Notes: generated by a model from the letters alone, not told the origin. A stretch of 64,000 nucleotides of DNA from Bemisia tabaci (GCF_918797505.1 NC_092799.1:12796295-12860294), one strand, 5' to 3'. Numbered from the stretch's first letter, positions 39,817 through 52,215 are shown. Program-made: numbers and translations.

Positions 39817-40820
39817 TAATCGCTGAAAGCGACGACAAAATGTACACATAAGGAGAGATAAATAGTATTTACAGCATCGATGCACTTGAAAGGATAGAGG
39901 GTGGGGCCTGGGTACACGATGAATGCACATGGGTTTCCTTGAATGTCAATTCAGCAGACATGAGCACCTAAGTTGTCAAACTGGTCTAAATCAAACAAAT
40001 TTCAGCTGATTCATTGTTTGCGGCAGGGTTTCTGTTGCTGTGCAAGGCTGCTTTTGCTTTGATTACTCTCATTATCTCCAGAACATTACGAGCACTATCA
40101 ATTATTCGTAACAAATGTAAGTAAGTAGAGCTATGCAATCTTACCAGCATCATGTGATGTTGGGCCTCGACTCTCAACGGAAGGGTTTTTTTTTAAACTG
40201 TCGAAAGATACAAATTAAGAAACTTCTAAAAACAAGACTTTAAACTCAAATTGAAAATTTTATCGGAGAGACTTCTTTCAAAGTGAGATTTTAATATAAC
40301 CACATCTCAATAAAATCACCCGGTTCACGGAAGAAGTGGCAACTTTTTGAGAGGCTCTTACCGGAGGTCAACGTTTCTGGTACCAAAAATTGTTCAACCA
40401 CAGTTGTCATTTTAGTGTGTGTATCAGTGCTCTTAGACCTACTTCAATTTACTGTATAAGTATAAAAAATCCAAAATACGGCATCTCGAGTTTCGCTACG
40501 ACAAGAGGATACGTTTGATAAGAGGTGGTTGAACCTGGTCCAAATCCACCTGAAAGTATACTTCGTTTTAAGGCTCGACTCTTATCAACTATTGATATGA
40601 ATTAATGGCTTGGTAGAATTTTTCTGGTACTTTAAATACCTTTTAACTTTCAAACAAAGCATACAATTTTAGTTCCAAAATGTCCCACCAGGGTCGAAAT
40701 GTATTTCGCACTGCCTGTTCAGTCTCAAGAGGCAAGAGTCGCCCCTGAATCAACATAGTGCCATGTTTCACAAACCAACATGGTCATTTATGGCAGGGTA
40801 TGCCATAAAATTCCTAACCG
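39817..40820. other. Spacer, nothing recognised
   Basis: No supported gene, RNA or repeat boundaries. Confidence 0.4.
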
Positions 40821-41063
40821 CAATCAGGGAGCTTTCCGAAAAAAGATCCCACAATGAAAAAATGCGTTTGGGAAAAATGCATTTGAAAATTTCATTATTA
40901 CTTTCTAAACCACTGACGGTGACTTACATTGGAAATTGGATTCCAAGCTCCTTTGTAAGTTACCGTCAGGGGCCAGAAAGTAATTTTGGAAACTCTAAAT
41001 TATTTATTATGATGCAAGTGTGATTATTCGCCAGGGTCCCTTTTTCCGGAAAGCTCCCCAATC
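40821..41063. mobile_element. Foldback with GGGAGCTTTCCG arms
   Basis: GGGAGCTTTCCGAAAAAAG at about 40827 and CTTTTTCCGGAAAGCTCCCC ending near 41060. An inner pair, CTGACGGTGACTTAC and GTAAGTTACCGTCAG, continues the fold. Confidence 0.55.
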
Positions 41064-41078
41064 AAAGTTTGACTCAGA

Positions 41079-41560
41079 TTTGACGGAGGGTATAGATTCG
41101 ATCGACATGAATCAATCGGAAAATAGAACGAAAACCGATCGACACGACATCGACGATTCGATTAACATCGAACGATTCATAGCTTTGTCGATCGGTATTC
41201 ACAGCTTTGTCGATCGATCCTCAGCTTTGTCGATCGATCCACGTATTTTTCGATGGACTCATGGGTTCGTCTATCGATCCACGGATTCGTCGATCGATTC
41301 ACGGGTTTGCCTTATGATTCTCAGCATTTTTGATCGACTCGCACAGATTTGTCGATTGATTTTCGGGTTTGTCCATCGATCCACGGATTTGTCGATCAAT
41401 TCACGGGTTTGCTATCGATTCACGATTGGCGATCAAATCACCTCGATCGGCCCACGTTTTAATTTTTCGATCGATTCATGTCGATCGAGTAGATATAGGT
41501 TTTTTGATCATTTGTCTATATTGAATCGGTGTCGATTCATGTCGATCGAAGCCATACTCT
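41079..41560 (+). repeat. TCGATCGATTCACGG-like degenerate tandem repeat
   Basis: Roughly 20-25 bp units TTTGTCGATCGATTCACGGG repeated with variation. The 187-codon ORF through it translates to a repetitive S-I-D-R pattern and is not a gene. Confidence 0.7.
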
Positions 41561-42399
41561 CTAAACTGGACGAGAGATGGTAGAACCGGACCCGTTCAGA
41601 AAAAAAAAACAACCTAGTCCAGTCATTCTAGCCAAAAAAAGGGCCTAACCTCGGACAAATTAGCACAAACTTCTCTTGTGCTTTAAAGCGCTCCAAAACA
41701 TGTCTGGAGCCCCCAAAAAAAAGTTTACCATTAGCCCCCCTCGGGAACACAGTCAAAATTGCTTATAACAAAATGGCGGCCGACTGAAATTACGTGTAAA
41801 TTGATTGTTGACTTCGTCAGCGTTTCCCCAATTTTGCGTGATTCTAGTGCATCCAGTGAAAAAAATCATTCTTGTCATTTTTTTAGAGTATAAAATTCTG
41901 CTTACAAACATGTATAAGTTTTTTTAATTTTGACTTGTTGGTGCCGAGCTACGAGGTCAGACACCGAAAAAAAAGGCTAGAATTTTCTTGAAATTTCAAG
42001 TTTGGTTTGTAACTTTTAAGATACAGTTTTGGCAGAATTTTTTCTCTCAAAACTGTTGGCACCAATGGAAAGAGCGTGAAATTTTCTTTTCAAAACATAT
42101 ATTACATCAAAATTTTACTGAAGGTATAAGACCTTTATAGGGCCTTTATGGAATTGTGTCAAATTCGACATTTTTTACTTTTTGTAAATTTTGGCTTGAA
42201 TTTCGATTAATGAGACACTTTTTCACGTATATTCGACTATTTTTGAAATAAATTGTGTTATTAATTTAATAGTCATGGTACATAGTAAAGGGAGAAGCAC
42301 CTTAGAGCAAGGATGGTCGACCAGGGGGGGGGGGGGGGGCATAGCTTATCCGTTCACTGTTTGGACTATCGCAGCTAAAGATTCTAAGAAAAAAACGGC

Positions 42400-42880
42400 A
42401 AAACACCTATTTGTCGGCAGATTTTCATGAAATTTGGTGCACCCCGGTATGTCGATCTAGGAAATTCGAATTTGACAAATTCAAGATGGCGGAAAAAAGA
42501 TGGCGGCAATAATTTGTTAGATACCTGTTTATCGACTGGTTTGCATGAAACTTAGTATAACCCTGTATTTAGCCCTAGAGAATTTGAATTTGATGTCGAA
42601 TTTAACCAGAATTAAAATCAAAGATGGTGGGAAGAAGGTGGTGGCCATAATTTTTTAAAATTAAAGATGGCGGGTACAATTTGAAAACTACCCATTTATC
42701 GGCAGATTTTCATGAAACTCGGTGTATCCTGGTATTTTGATCTGGTAAATTCGAATTTGACGTTACTTTCAGTCTGAATCAAATTCAAGATGGTGGAAAA
42801 AAGATGGCGGCCTTAATTTTTAAAATATCTGTTTATCGGCTAATTTTCATGACATTTAATATTACCTAGTATTTTGACCA
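42400..42880 (+). repeat. Tandem array with AAGATGGCGG motif
   Basis: Three to four imperfect units of about 150 bp, each with TATCGGCAGATTTTCATGAA, AAATTCGAATTTGACG and AAGATGGCGGC. It starts after a run of about 18 G near 42325. Confidence 0.6.
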
Positions 42881-42945
42881 AAGTTTGTCAGTTTCGGTTT
42901 AAAAATGTATAATATGAGGTAATAAGACAGGGTAAAAAAGTAATT

Positions 42946-43187
42946 GAGGGGCTCGGAAGACAAGGCGCCCAAGTGCAGGTTTCGAAAAATATGACACATT
43001 TTAGTGGTTCCAACTAATTCTAGGTTTGAAATAAAGTTGTGAAAAATTCACCGGAAGCATCCAATGCTTAAGCATCAAGATGTGAGTTTGAACTCTCTTC
43101 CTGCCATAAGGCTGTGTATAATAATTAGCAACTTTAAACATGTTTTTCTCGAAATAGCACTAATGCGCCTCGTCCTCCAAGCTGTTT
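42946..43187. mobile_element. GAGGGGCTCGG-type MITE nested in the 4.36-kb element
   Basis: GAGGGGCTCGGAAGACAAGG to CCTCGTCCTCCAAGC. The outer right tip is eroded (TGTTTAATTG). Confidence 0.6.
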
Positions 43188-46009
43188 AATTGAGATTATA
43201 AGTGTTAAAATGCAATTGTTTTAGTATCGTCGAATATTTAACGGACAAAGATTAAGAAATACAAAGCCGAGTAATGAAATAAAAGCTCTGCTAATTTTTT
43301 ACTCGGTCTATTGAAAGCTAAATAATATTAAATAATGTGCGAAATGTCGCATATTCGGCTGACAAGATGCCAAGGGCAGTAAAATTTTAATGTTTTTATT
43401 ATTTTCCTTCTTATTTACTTACAATTAGATACCCTCATTTCACACGAGCCTGCGGTACGTCACGTAAAGCATAGGTGCATACCCCTCTTTCCTGTTGACA
43501 ACCCCGCCCCCCACTGACATCTGTACTTTCGTTATAATCCTTGTTCGCGCTTACGCTACAGTTGGCCGCCCAAAAGTTCCAAACCTTCAATGGTGTATTG
43601 ATTTTATCATAATAATTATTAGTTCTACTATTAATTCCTCCGACGCAAAAACACCCGCTCCCCGAGCTGCCGCCATTACACAGCCCAATCCCTCACATAA
43701 AGCGCTTCGCGGCGCGGCGGCTGTGCTCGCATCGTAATAACTTCCCTCATATGTGAGATGTCCCATTCCGCAATGTTTTTAAAAATCCTTGAATGTGCCG
43801 ATTTCGCCAAGCTCTGTCCTATTTCTATATTTTTATGTGAGAGTATGCATAAATACGATGAAAATTGTCTTCACTTTGTATGCGTGAAGTATCCGTTAGT
43901 TCCGTACTGGCGGTCATATATCCATTAGCGCTCTTTGTAGAAAGCAGGGAGGAAGAGGTGGGTCAGTTTCCCCTCCTATTATTTATTTTATAATACGTTA
44001 ATTCATTTTTGCTCTCCAGAAATGATTTAAATAACTTCTCACGATTGATGGAATATTTGCTGTATTGATATGACCTTTTCAGGGATGGTGTTTTGCATAG
44101 AAACTCAATTTTCTGTAAATATTGCCATTTTTCACAATTTTAAATAAAGCCGTGTCAAACCCAAAAATGATGGAAATTTTTGGAACAAAGTACCCTCTCT
44201 TATTGTAAAGTTTATGTACTTTTACGTGATCACAGTGGTTTTTTGATCAAACACTTTTAAAAGGCTTAAAAATTAGGAAAATCGAGCTAAAAACGGTCTT
44301 TTTTCAGAAAAATGTCATTTTTGATCCCAGAAGAAATTATCCTACCGGCAAATATAATTACTTAAAAGGATGTTAAACACACTATTCTAGACCAAAATTT
44401 AACGTACTTTTCAGTTACATCATTTATTTTAACTTTAAAGCTCACTTTAAAGCGGTCAAATCTCAAAAATAACTAAAAAATTACATTTCATCATTTTTTT
44501 AAAAACTTTTTTTAAACCGAAATTCAGTGATAAGACCCCTCAAAAAGGTTTTACGGCAACTTTCAATTGTCCTATGTTATAGGAAATTTCATGAACTTTT
44601 CATTTCGCACTTTTTTTTCTTTCTTAAATTCCTTTTAACACGTGAAAAATAAGAAAAACAGCGGGAAAATTTTTTTCGGGTAAATTGCAATTTTTTTCAA
44701 CATTGCCTCTGCATTTTCACGAGAGACGCCAAAAATACAAATAAAGGTACATTTCTTACATAAAATTTTACCAGATTTTCGCTGATTACCATGGTTTGAT
44801 GAATAAAATTGTTTGCAGCCATGAAAAACCACAAAAACCTGAGACAAAGCCTTGTAATTGAATAATTTGTAAATTTTTACCATCTCAAAAAGTGGCTTCT
44901 AAGTACACTTAAATACCTTCAAAAATTTATTCATTGACATTTTTTTCTCTTTCATTATGCCATTACATTGGTACCATAAAGTTTACTTCAAACAAAAATT
45001 ACTAAACTTGAAAATTTTGGGTATATGTTAAGAAAAATGTTCGTAACCGAGCAGCTGGGCTTTCCAATAGACAACTTTAACGTCATATCTAACCCTCTTT
45101 AAAAAATTCGAAACAGTAATTTTAGGTATGCAATTTTTGGGAAATTTTATGCACTAAACGATTATTACCATCGTTGAATCGTATTCTCAGTTTTTAGCTG
45201 TGAAGAAGTTGAAAATTGTTGAAATTCTGAAATTTCTAGAGAAATCAGTTTTCAGCGTAATTCCCTTAAATACGCTTTTCAGATACATGTTGTAAAATTT
45301 AAAGGAAAAACAGTGTGTTATTCGTCTTGAAAATTTTATCACCTTTCTAAAAAGTATATATAAGTTATACTTTTGTCGAAAAATAATTCATCGAAAGCGC
45401 TGGAAACGGAAAAAAACAACTGAATTTGTTGTTAAATATTGACTTCATACTTTTGAATGATTCGTCTCACAATGAGGTCATATAAGATGAAAAGGTAAAA
45501 TGAATGGGTATACTTATGTAAAATTTAGCGTACTTTTCAGTGGTGCCGTTGTTTTTAACCTTAAATTAATTATTTTGACCTAAAATTGGTCAAGAACGCG
45601 AAAAATCGTGAATTTTCAGCAGATTTTGCCGGTTGTTGTTTTTAAATATTAAAATTCGGAAAGAAAAAAATAAGAAAAACCTAAGTTTTGTATATGATTC
45701 TTAATCAAAATTTTATGATCTCTCAAACTGATGTGTTGCAATTTTTTGTTTGACGCATTATTTTTGAGTTATAAAGGGAAATCCGTATGTACGTCCTCTT
45801 TGAAAATCGCCGTAAGCCGCCATTTTGAAAAACTGCGATTTGACCACTTTCCCGGTGGAATTTTTTGGTAAACTTTTTTTTCTGTCTTATTGGGTACCTA
45901 GAGACCCTATATACCAAAGGAAAAGTTTGTGCTAATTTGTCCGAGGTAAAAAGCTAGAATGACTGGACTAACCGGACGAGTACTCGGAACGGCAACAACG
46001 GCGGGAAGT

Positions 46010-47080
46010 GAGAGATCGACGCACAGTGGAACGAGTCTTTGAGAGAAGTCGGACGTGAAATTTTTCACAAAAATCGTAAAATTTAACGTTTATCTCGTCA
46101 CAATTTTAATTTTTAGGAGTGCAATCTGTAGACAATTTTACGAGAAAACCAATGAAACTACTTTTAAAACATCAAAATTTCATATTCATTACGTTGATGC
46201 ACGCTTTTAAAGTTTTTAAATCATGTCCGATCCCTCCAATTGACTCGATCCACTGTGCGACGACCAAGTTGCCAGAGCTGACGACGCCGCGCCGGAGGCC
46301 TCCGATTCGCTGGCACCAGAGGTCGCACAGTGGATCGAGTCTGATGAAGAAGTCGAACCTGAAATTTTTAACTAAAACTGAAAATTTTGATGTTTAACTC
46401 GTCACATTTTGAATTTTGACGGGTGCCTTGCGAGGAGACTTTCACGAGGAAACCAACGGAACCACTGTTGAAACCTGGAATTTTTGTATGAACCTAGTTA
46501 TGAGCTTTTACAGCTTCCAAATGTCCGAGCTTCCCCATTGAATGGATCCATTGTGTGTGGCGGCGTATCCGGGGCGTCGCACAGTGGACCGAGTCAATGG
46601 AAGAAGTTGGACATGAAATGGACCGCATTAAACAGGAAGGAACCAAGCCACATCAGCCATTGCCAAATTTAATCGGGCAAGTTAATTTTTTTCATGAAAA
46701 CGGTTGTGCGGATTTTCGAGCAAATTTCAGTGAAAATTCTCCATAATTTGAAGCAAATTCCTTAAAAATTCCAAAGGAATCCGCACACACGATCTCTCGT
46801 AAAAAATTAAATTGCCCAGTTAAATTTGGCAATAGCAGATGTGGCTTGGTTCCTTTCTGTTAAACTCGGTCCAAATGTTTGAGTAAAACTGAAAATTTTG
46901 ATGTTTATTTCGTCACATTTTAAATTTCAAGGGGTGCTCTTAGAAGAAAATTTTACGAGGAAACTAATGAGACCACTTTCAGAAGCTGAAAGTTTTGTAT
47001 AAACGGAGTTATAAGCTTTTACAGTTTCCGAATCTTGTCCGACCTCTCCTGTTGACTCGATCCCATTGTGCGTCGCGCGA
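46010..47080 (+). repeat. Three-unit tandem repeat, third unit split by a MITE
   Basis: Units start near 46015, 46320 and 46572. Each runs CGCACAGTGGA-CGAGTC, GAAGT-GGAC-TGAA, a TTTAACTCGTCACATTTT-like segment, ACGAGGAAAC and a closing ACTCGATCC. The third is interrupted at 46620. Confidence 0.6.
46620..46872. mobile_element. Long-TIR GGAC MITE, copy 3
   Basis: GGACCGCATTAAACAGGAAG to CTTTCTGTTAAACTCGGTCC, flanked by AAAT on both sides (46616-46619 and 46873-46876). Confidence 0.8.
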
Positions 47081-47143
47081 TGTCGTTGGATTAGTCGTTG
47101 TGGTCGGAGCGCGGGTCGACCGACCGGAGCAGAGGGAGCAGTG

Positions 47144-47394
47144 CTGCCGAGCTAAGGAAGAACGCTGTATGAACACTCGAGAGTTGCCAAATTTCCTTCG
47201 ATAAAATGTCTATTTTTTAGGAAAATTATGAATATTTTTCCTTTAAATTTTCAGAATCTTTAGGTAAAATTGCGAACTAAATTATCTGAAAAATTGGGAG
47301 GAGAATATTCATAAATTTACCAGAAAATTCGCGTTTTATCAAAGGAAATTTGGCAACGCCTGAAGGTTTATACGGCGTTTTTCCTCAGGACGGG
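47144..47394. mobile_element. CTGCCGTGC-type foldback MITE, copy 2
   Basis: CTGCCGAGCTAAGGAAGAAC to GTTTTTCCTCAGGACGG, with inner TTGCCAAATTTCC/GGAAATTTGGCAA arms. Confidence 0.65.
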
Positions 47395-47681
47395 AGAGTG
47401 GGAGTCCCAGCTCGGATATCTGAACTCTGTAGTCGCGCTCGTGAATTGCAGATAGTTATGCACGTCCGGCCTAGGCGACACCATGTGACGTTGTGACGTT
47501 GTGACGTTCAGACTCGACGCCCGGGTGCAGTCGCCGCCGTTGAAAAAGTCCAGTGCCGCACCGAGCGCCCGCAAGTGCCCCACAATTGAGTAATCGTAAT
47601 CGGCGAGGCCGCGTCGAAAGTTCGGTGAAAGTGGTTCCAGGAGCCCGGATATCCATCTCTGCGACGGATAAGGAGCCAGAG
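47395..47681 (+). promoter_or_regulatory. GC-rich probable promoter and non-coding first exon of ligase gene 2
   Basis: High GC and CpG compared with both sides. It contains three TGACGT units (TGTGACGT repeats near 47485-47510) that resemble CRE half-sites, and a TTCAGACTC initiator-like stretch. It ends at a consensus donor GAGCCAGAG|GTAAGTCG (exon end 47681). The nearest partner acceptor is ttcttgcag at 55563-55571, immediately upstream of the gene 2 ATG, so I infer a 7.9-kb first intron. The block parallels 4095-4488 in front of gene 1. The small ORFs in it are overlapping and not credible. Confidence 0.45.
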
Positions 47682-47731
47682 GTAAGTCGTCATTCTTTGG
47701 ACATGAGATATGATAGACGCTCCGCAGCCCG

Positions 47732-47977
47732 CACTGAAAAAAAAGTTCGGTAGGTAAATCCGAACTAGTTAGGATCATATGGAACCAGGTTTTGTTCGGT
47801 ACACACGACCGGATTATTCGGTCTGCTCAACCAAACTGTAAGAATTTGTTATGGTTCGGTCGCACAAACTGAACAGTTCGGTTCAAAAGACCTGATAATT
47901 CGGTCGTGTATACCGAACAAAACCTGGTTCCGTATGATTCTAACTAGTTCGGATTTACCGAACTTTTTTTTTCAGTG
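47732..47977. mobile_element. CACTG-tipped foldback with GTTCGG interior
   Basis: CACTGAAAAAAAAGTTCGG to CCGAACTTTTTTTTTCAGTG. Arms include CCGAACTAGTTAGGATCATA and the complement. A more diverged relative is at 50362-50561. Confidence 0.75.
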
Positions 47978-47987
47978 CGTGACAAGA

Positions 47988-47991
47988 TATA

Positions 47992-48026
<35 letters not shown>

Positions 48027-48115
48027 AATCTAAAAAGCGGGTAACAAGGCTAAAATTTTACGAATAAAACCTAAACGTTCCGGCTTTATTTGTGAGATTT
48101 TAGAATTTTTTTTTT
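47988..48115 (-). mobile_element. Relic of the 3' end of a related Penelope-like element
   Basis: After a run of about 34 A comes GCGGGTAACAAGGCTAAAAT, then ACGTTCCGGC and GATTTTAG. This parallels the 3' region of the intact copies (ACGGGAAACAAGGCTAAAAA, ACGTTTCGAC, ATTTTCAG) at roughly 60-70% identity, in minus orientation. Confidence 0.45.
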
Positions 48116-49275
48116 TTTTTTTTCTTTTATTAATTTGATTCTTTGGGCTTTTTCGGTGATTGCACAGCGTGTTTTTGTAATGGAGTCCATGCGTGAATCC
48201 AGTGGGCTGATTCTTGACATTGATATACAAAGCTACAGAAAAAGAAGACATGGGGAATATAGAGCAATCCTATTGGTAGAAATGGGTGGTTCTCATTGAC
48301 TAAGGGGGTTAATGATGGGCTAACTATAGGGTCTCTCGTGGGTTGCCTTTGGTTAGTCTATTACCTACCTCTTATGTCCGTTGCAACCACTCGCTTCCTC
48401 CAATAGGATCCCTCCAAATTCATTTTGTCTCCTTTATCTATAGGTTTTATTTGTCTATCAATTTCAACAATTACTTTAGTAGCAATGGCTCATAAAAAAA
48501 ATTCTACAAAAAGTTGTCAAAAAAAATTTAAAAAACTTGTAAATTTTCAAAGTTTGTAAATGTTAAGTAAAAAACTCTTAAAAACCTCGTTTTAGGAAAT
48601 CCTTCAGGGGAATTCTTTCAAATAAAAGAATAGTTTTATTTTAATTAAAAACGTAAAATTTATGTGAAAAACAACAAACTATATCCTCAATTTGTATAGA
48701 CTGCAACTTATCCTTTCATACTTTGCTATTCACCACTTTTTTTCCTCGTATTTGTCCGCAGGAAGTTTATTAAAAAAATACTTTAAATTTACGTAAAAAA
48801 TTTACTCAAAATTTGTCTTCAATTTTATGTAAAAAAGCCCCTAAGGGAGTTTCCTGGTACGCCCCGTCACCAAAGAAACTTTAAGGCCTTTAACCTCAGT
48901 CACTGCCGTATCGTTTGAAATGGGCACAGAATTTAGTGAGCCATTGCTCGACTCACGTGTACTTATCATTTTTCTTTAACATTTGACCATCGTCCGAAGC
49001 TTTGTGGCCAAGATTTTTTATTAGCTGCTCGATAATTTAATGAGGAAATGAGAATAATCAGAATTCCAGTCACAATAACCTCTCAAATGCACGTCATGAT
49101 TATCGACTCATTTTACTTCAGAACGGTATTTTTTATAGATAATTTTGTTGATGCTGTATTTACTCACCTGAGTATTTGTATTTTGATACGAAATTTTATG
49201 ATAAAAGGGCTTTAGTTGCGTAACTCTAGATATTTCAGAGTAGTTAGCATTCAAGATTGACTTCGATTTGTTTAA
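48116..49275. other. Spacer, nothing recognised
   Basis: AT-rich. The ORFs present are short and low-complexity. Confidence 0.4.
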
Positions 49276-49720
49276 GGTGATTCGATGGACACTATATTAT
49301 GTGTCAGAACGACAAGCTATGTATCGCATCGATTTAGTTCCGTTTTCTCAGCTACTTGTCATATTTTTCGAATTGTGAGATCACAATTCTGTTGTCATGA
49401 GACGAACGAATTCACTTACCAATTTTGACAAATAAATTCAACGTAATATAGGCGCGGTATTTTAGAGGGAAAATATCGCATTCGAATGCAGCTTCGATAT
49501 CAGTATCGAATGCTATATTTTTCCACAAAAAGAACCACGCCTTTTTTACGTTGAATTTGTGTGTCAAAATTGGTACCTAAGTCAAATCTTTAGTCTCCTG
49601 ACAACAGAATTGCGATCTCAAAATGCGAGAAAAATGACGAGTAGACGAAAAAAAGGAACCAATCGATGCGCTATGTTGCATGTCGCTTTGACACAAAATA
49701 TGGCGTCCATCAAAATCTTC
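49276..49720. mobile_element. TTAA-flanked foldback MITE, copy 2 (445 bp)
   Basis: GGTGATTCGATGGACAC on the left after TTAA (49272-49275). The right end is TGGCGTCCATCAAAATCTTC followed by TTAA (49721-49724). The arms fold over most of the length, centred near 49495. Confidence 0.7.
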
Positions 49721-49823
49721 TTAAATCGTAAATTCTCTAGCTAATCGTTAAAAAGAAACTCAGGAACACTCATTTTGAATTGTTCAAAGCCGTCGCTCGG
49801 ACTTGACTCATTAAGGGATAATT

Positions 49824-50072
49824 GGACCGCGTTTAACAAAAAGGAACCAAGCCACATAAGCTATTGCCAATTTTAACAGGGCAATTTAATTTTTTACGAG
49901 AAAAAGTTTGTGCGGGTCCCTTTGAAAGTTAGAATTTGCTTCGTGCTAGGGAGAGAATTCACTGAAATTTTCACGAAAATCTGCACAACTGCTTTCATGT
50001 ATAAAATTAAATTAGCCAATTAAATTTGGCAATAGCTGATGTGGCTTGGTTCTTTTTTGTTTAACGCGGTCC
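49824..50072. mobile_element. Long-TIR GGAC MITE, copy 4
   Basis: GGACCGCGTTTAACAAAAAG to TTTTTGTTTAACGCGGTCC. AATT duplicated at 49820-49823 and 50073-50076. Confidence 0.8.
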
Positions 50073-50361
50073 AATTTGAGATGGACATTCGGCTGATTTT
50101 TACGCAGTTTCTCACTTGACACAAATAACTATAATTAATCTTGGCTGTCATGCAAGATTGCGAGATGAACTGTTAAACCACACAAATTAACTAAATGAGC
50201 GATTAATTATCCCATCTGTGTCTTCCTAAATATGTGCGATCAACGACTCATCATCCCCTCTCCAACCTTCTTGTACAACGAGCGTTGAGCATAATAAGGG
50301 GGTGATTTTTTTTTTTACTTCATAAAAATTACCCGCAAAATTAAAATCACGCCGCATTTCG

Positions 50362-50561
50362 CACTGAGAGAAAAAGTTCGGTCACAGATACTGAGCCTCG
50401 GTTTACATTGAACACCTAATTCCTTGATTTGTCTCATCATATATAGGTATAACTCAACTTTTTCATCATGGGAACCGAACATCTGCAGTTAGCTGAACAA
50501 AGTTTGGTTTCTATGACCGAAAACGTCGGTGTTCAATAAGAACCGGACTTTCTTTCTCCGT
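50362..50561. mobile_element. Diverged CACTG-tipped foldback
   Basis: CACTGAGAGAAAAAGTTCGG to CCGGACTTTCTTTCTCCGTG, with an inner ATGACCGAAA pairing with the TTCGGTCAC near the left tip. Confidence 0.5.
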
Positions 50562-51165
50562 GTCGTGTAGATAGAGATGAGACTGGATTTTGGTGCATAA
50601 CAACAACTTACTTATCTTCCTCTCGTTTATCTTCAAAAGTAAAGCCGCAGAAAAAGATTGACCTAGTTGTGAATGCTATACATTACTGTGAGCAAAGATA
50701 ACATACGATGATTTTCGTGTGCTTTAATGAGAGTTAAGAAACTGATTTTTATCATATTCCCACTAATTTGCATAAGATAAGTCGAAGTGTGTCTTTAAGT
50801 CACAAAATTGTGAGTCTACATGTAGTTAATTATGATCATCGTCAATTTAGGACACCTAAATTTTTTTAGTTTTTTCCCCTTATTTTCGCACAAATTTTGT
50901 GTACGTTTGAGAATACTGGTGGAACAGGAAACCTTTGTGGTCATTTATGGCATCTAGAAACTAATTTATGATTGGAAATAATACAGTAAATAAAGAAGGC
51001 GCAGTTTCGAAAATTTGATTATTGAAATTTAAGGACGCTGGACTGGGCCTCAACCTCACTCATTTAAAAGTATGTGTAAAGATCGATTTCTACAGACTCT
51101 AGGATTTCTAGGTGAGGTAGAAGAATCAATAATCAATTATTTATGATTCAGTCAAATATGGATTA
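50562..51165. other. Spacer, nothing recognised
   Basis: AT-rich, no features supported. Confidence 0.4.
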
Positions 51166-51608
51166 TAGTGATTCGACGATCGCCATTTTTTTGTGTCAGA
51201 GCGACGTGCGATACATCGCATAGATTCGTTCCAGAATTTCAGCTACTTGTCATTTTTTTCGAATTTTGAGATCGCACTTCTGTTGTCACGAGACTAAAGA
51301 ATTCATGTACCAAATTTGACAAAGAAATTCAACGTATTAAAGGCAGGGTTTTTTCAGAGGAAAAATACCGCATTCGAATGCAGTTTCAATATCAGTATTG
51401 AATGCGGCATTTTCCCTCTAAAAAAACCCTGCCTTTAATACGTTGAATTTCTCAGTCAAATTTGGTACATGAATTCTTTAGTCTCATGACAACAGAAATG
51501 CGATCTCAAAATTCGAAAAAAAATGACAAGTAGCTGAAATTATGGAACGAATCGATGCGATAAATCGCACGTCGCTCTGACACAAAAAATGGCGTCCGTC
51601 GAATCACC
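51166..51608. mobile_element. TTAA-type foldback MITE, copy 3 (about 443 bp)
   Basis: Almost one complete palindrome. GTGATTCGACGATCGCCAT on the left and ATGGCGTCCGTCGAATCACC on the right, the right side followed by TTAA; the left TTAA has mutated to TATA. The centre is near 51388 (GAATGCAGTTTCAATATCAG). Confidence 0.7.
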
Positions 51609-51901
51609 TTAAGACGAGGGATTACCGTTTTGCCAAAGTCGCTACTGGAACGGCGGTCTCTTTCAAACCAAATATTTCCCTAAACTTTCTTCATCGAGTC
51701 GGAGACTAAGAAAATGTTTGCGGAAACTCGTGGTGTTGCGTGAGTTGTCATAATTATTAGGCTACGATTTGCCTTGAGTACACAGCAAAGAACACATATT
51801 TTGTAGAATCAGTCGCATATATTCGTCTTATTTTGCCTCATCATTTTCATGATAAACATCCAGGCAGACAGCAACCGAAATTAATTCATTGTGAATCATT
51901 C

Positions 51902-52215
51902 CAGGGCCGGATTTACCATATACCTACGCGCACGAATCGTACTTCTAGGTTTTTTTTTTTTCGCCCCCCTCCCTTGTGGATTGAATTGAGGAAACTTCAC
52001 CCCTAAAACTCATCTGTTGTGAATTAGAGGTTGGAAATTACTAAAGTATTTTCGGATATTTTTTGCAGTATTTTTGCGGTTTTTGAAAAAGTTGTGGTCG
52101 AAATTATTCACGTTAGTTTTGCCGACGTCTCATTGCTTCCCTTCAATTTAGCAGGTTTCTCTTATTACTAACGATTAATCTACCTTCATCACGCCAAAAT
52201 CCAATGACCCTCCAT
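51902..52215. mobile_element. Left-end fragment of an hAT-type element
   Basis: Starts CAGGGCCGGATTTACC like the complete copies but diverges after ~30 bp. No matching right end is visible before the next element. Confidence 0.4.

Larger units (their letters stand above)
41615..45970. mobile_element. 4.36-kb non-coding element with ~50-bp terminal inverted repeats
   Basis: Left end TAGTCCAGTCATTCTAGCC, then CCTCGGACAAATTAGCAC. Right end GTGCTAATTTGTCCGAGG, then GCTAGAATGACTGGACTA. The outermost flank ACC is repeated on both sides, a possible 3-bp target duplication. The interior is AT-rich and has no ORF longer than about 90 codons. It contains an AAGATGGCGGC-bearing tandem array (42400-42880) and a nested MITE (42946-43187). 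Sequence near the ends again has matching AAAATGGCGGC/GCCGCCATTTT motifs. Confidence 0.6.

Noticed and set aside
41020..41583. 187-codon + strand ORF
   Set aside because: It runs through the TCGATCGATTCA tandem repeat; the translation is a repetitive Ser-Ile-Asp-Arg pattern with no domain.
47368..47778. 136-codon minus-strand ORF and several overlapping 61-66-codon ORFs
   Set aside because: They are stop-poor frames across a CpG-rich block, cross a MITE boundary and show no homology I recognise.
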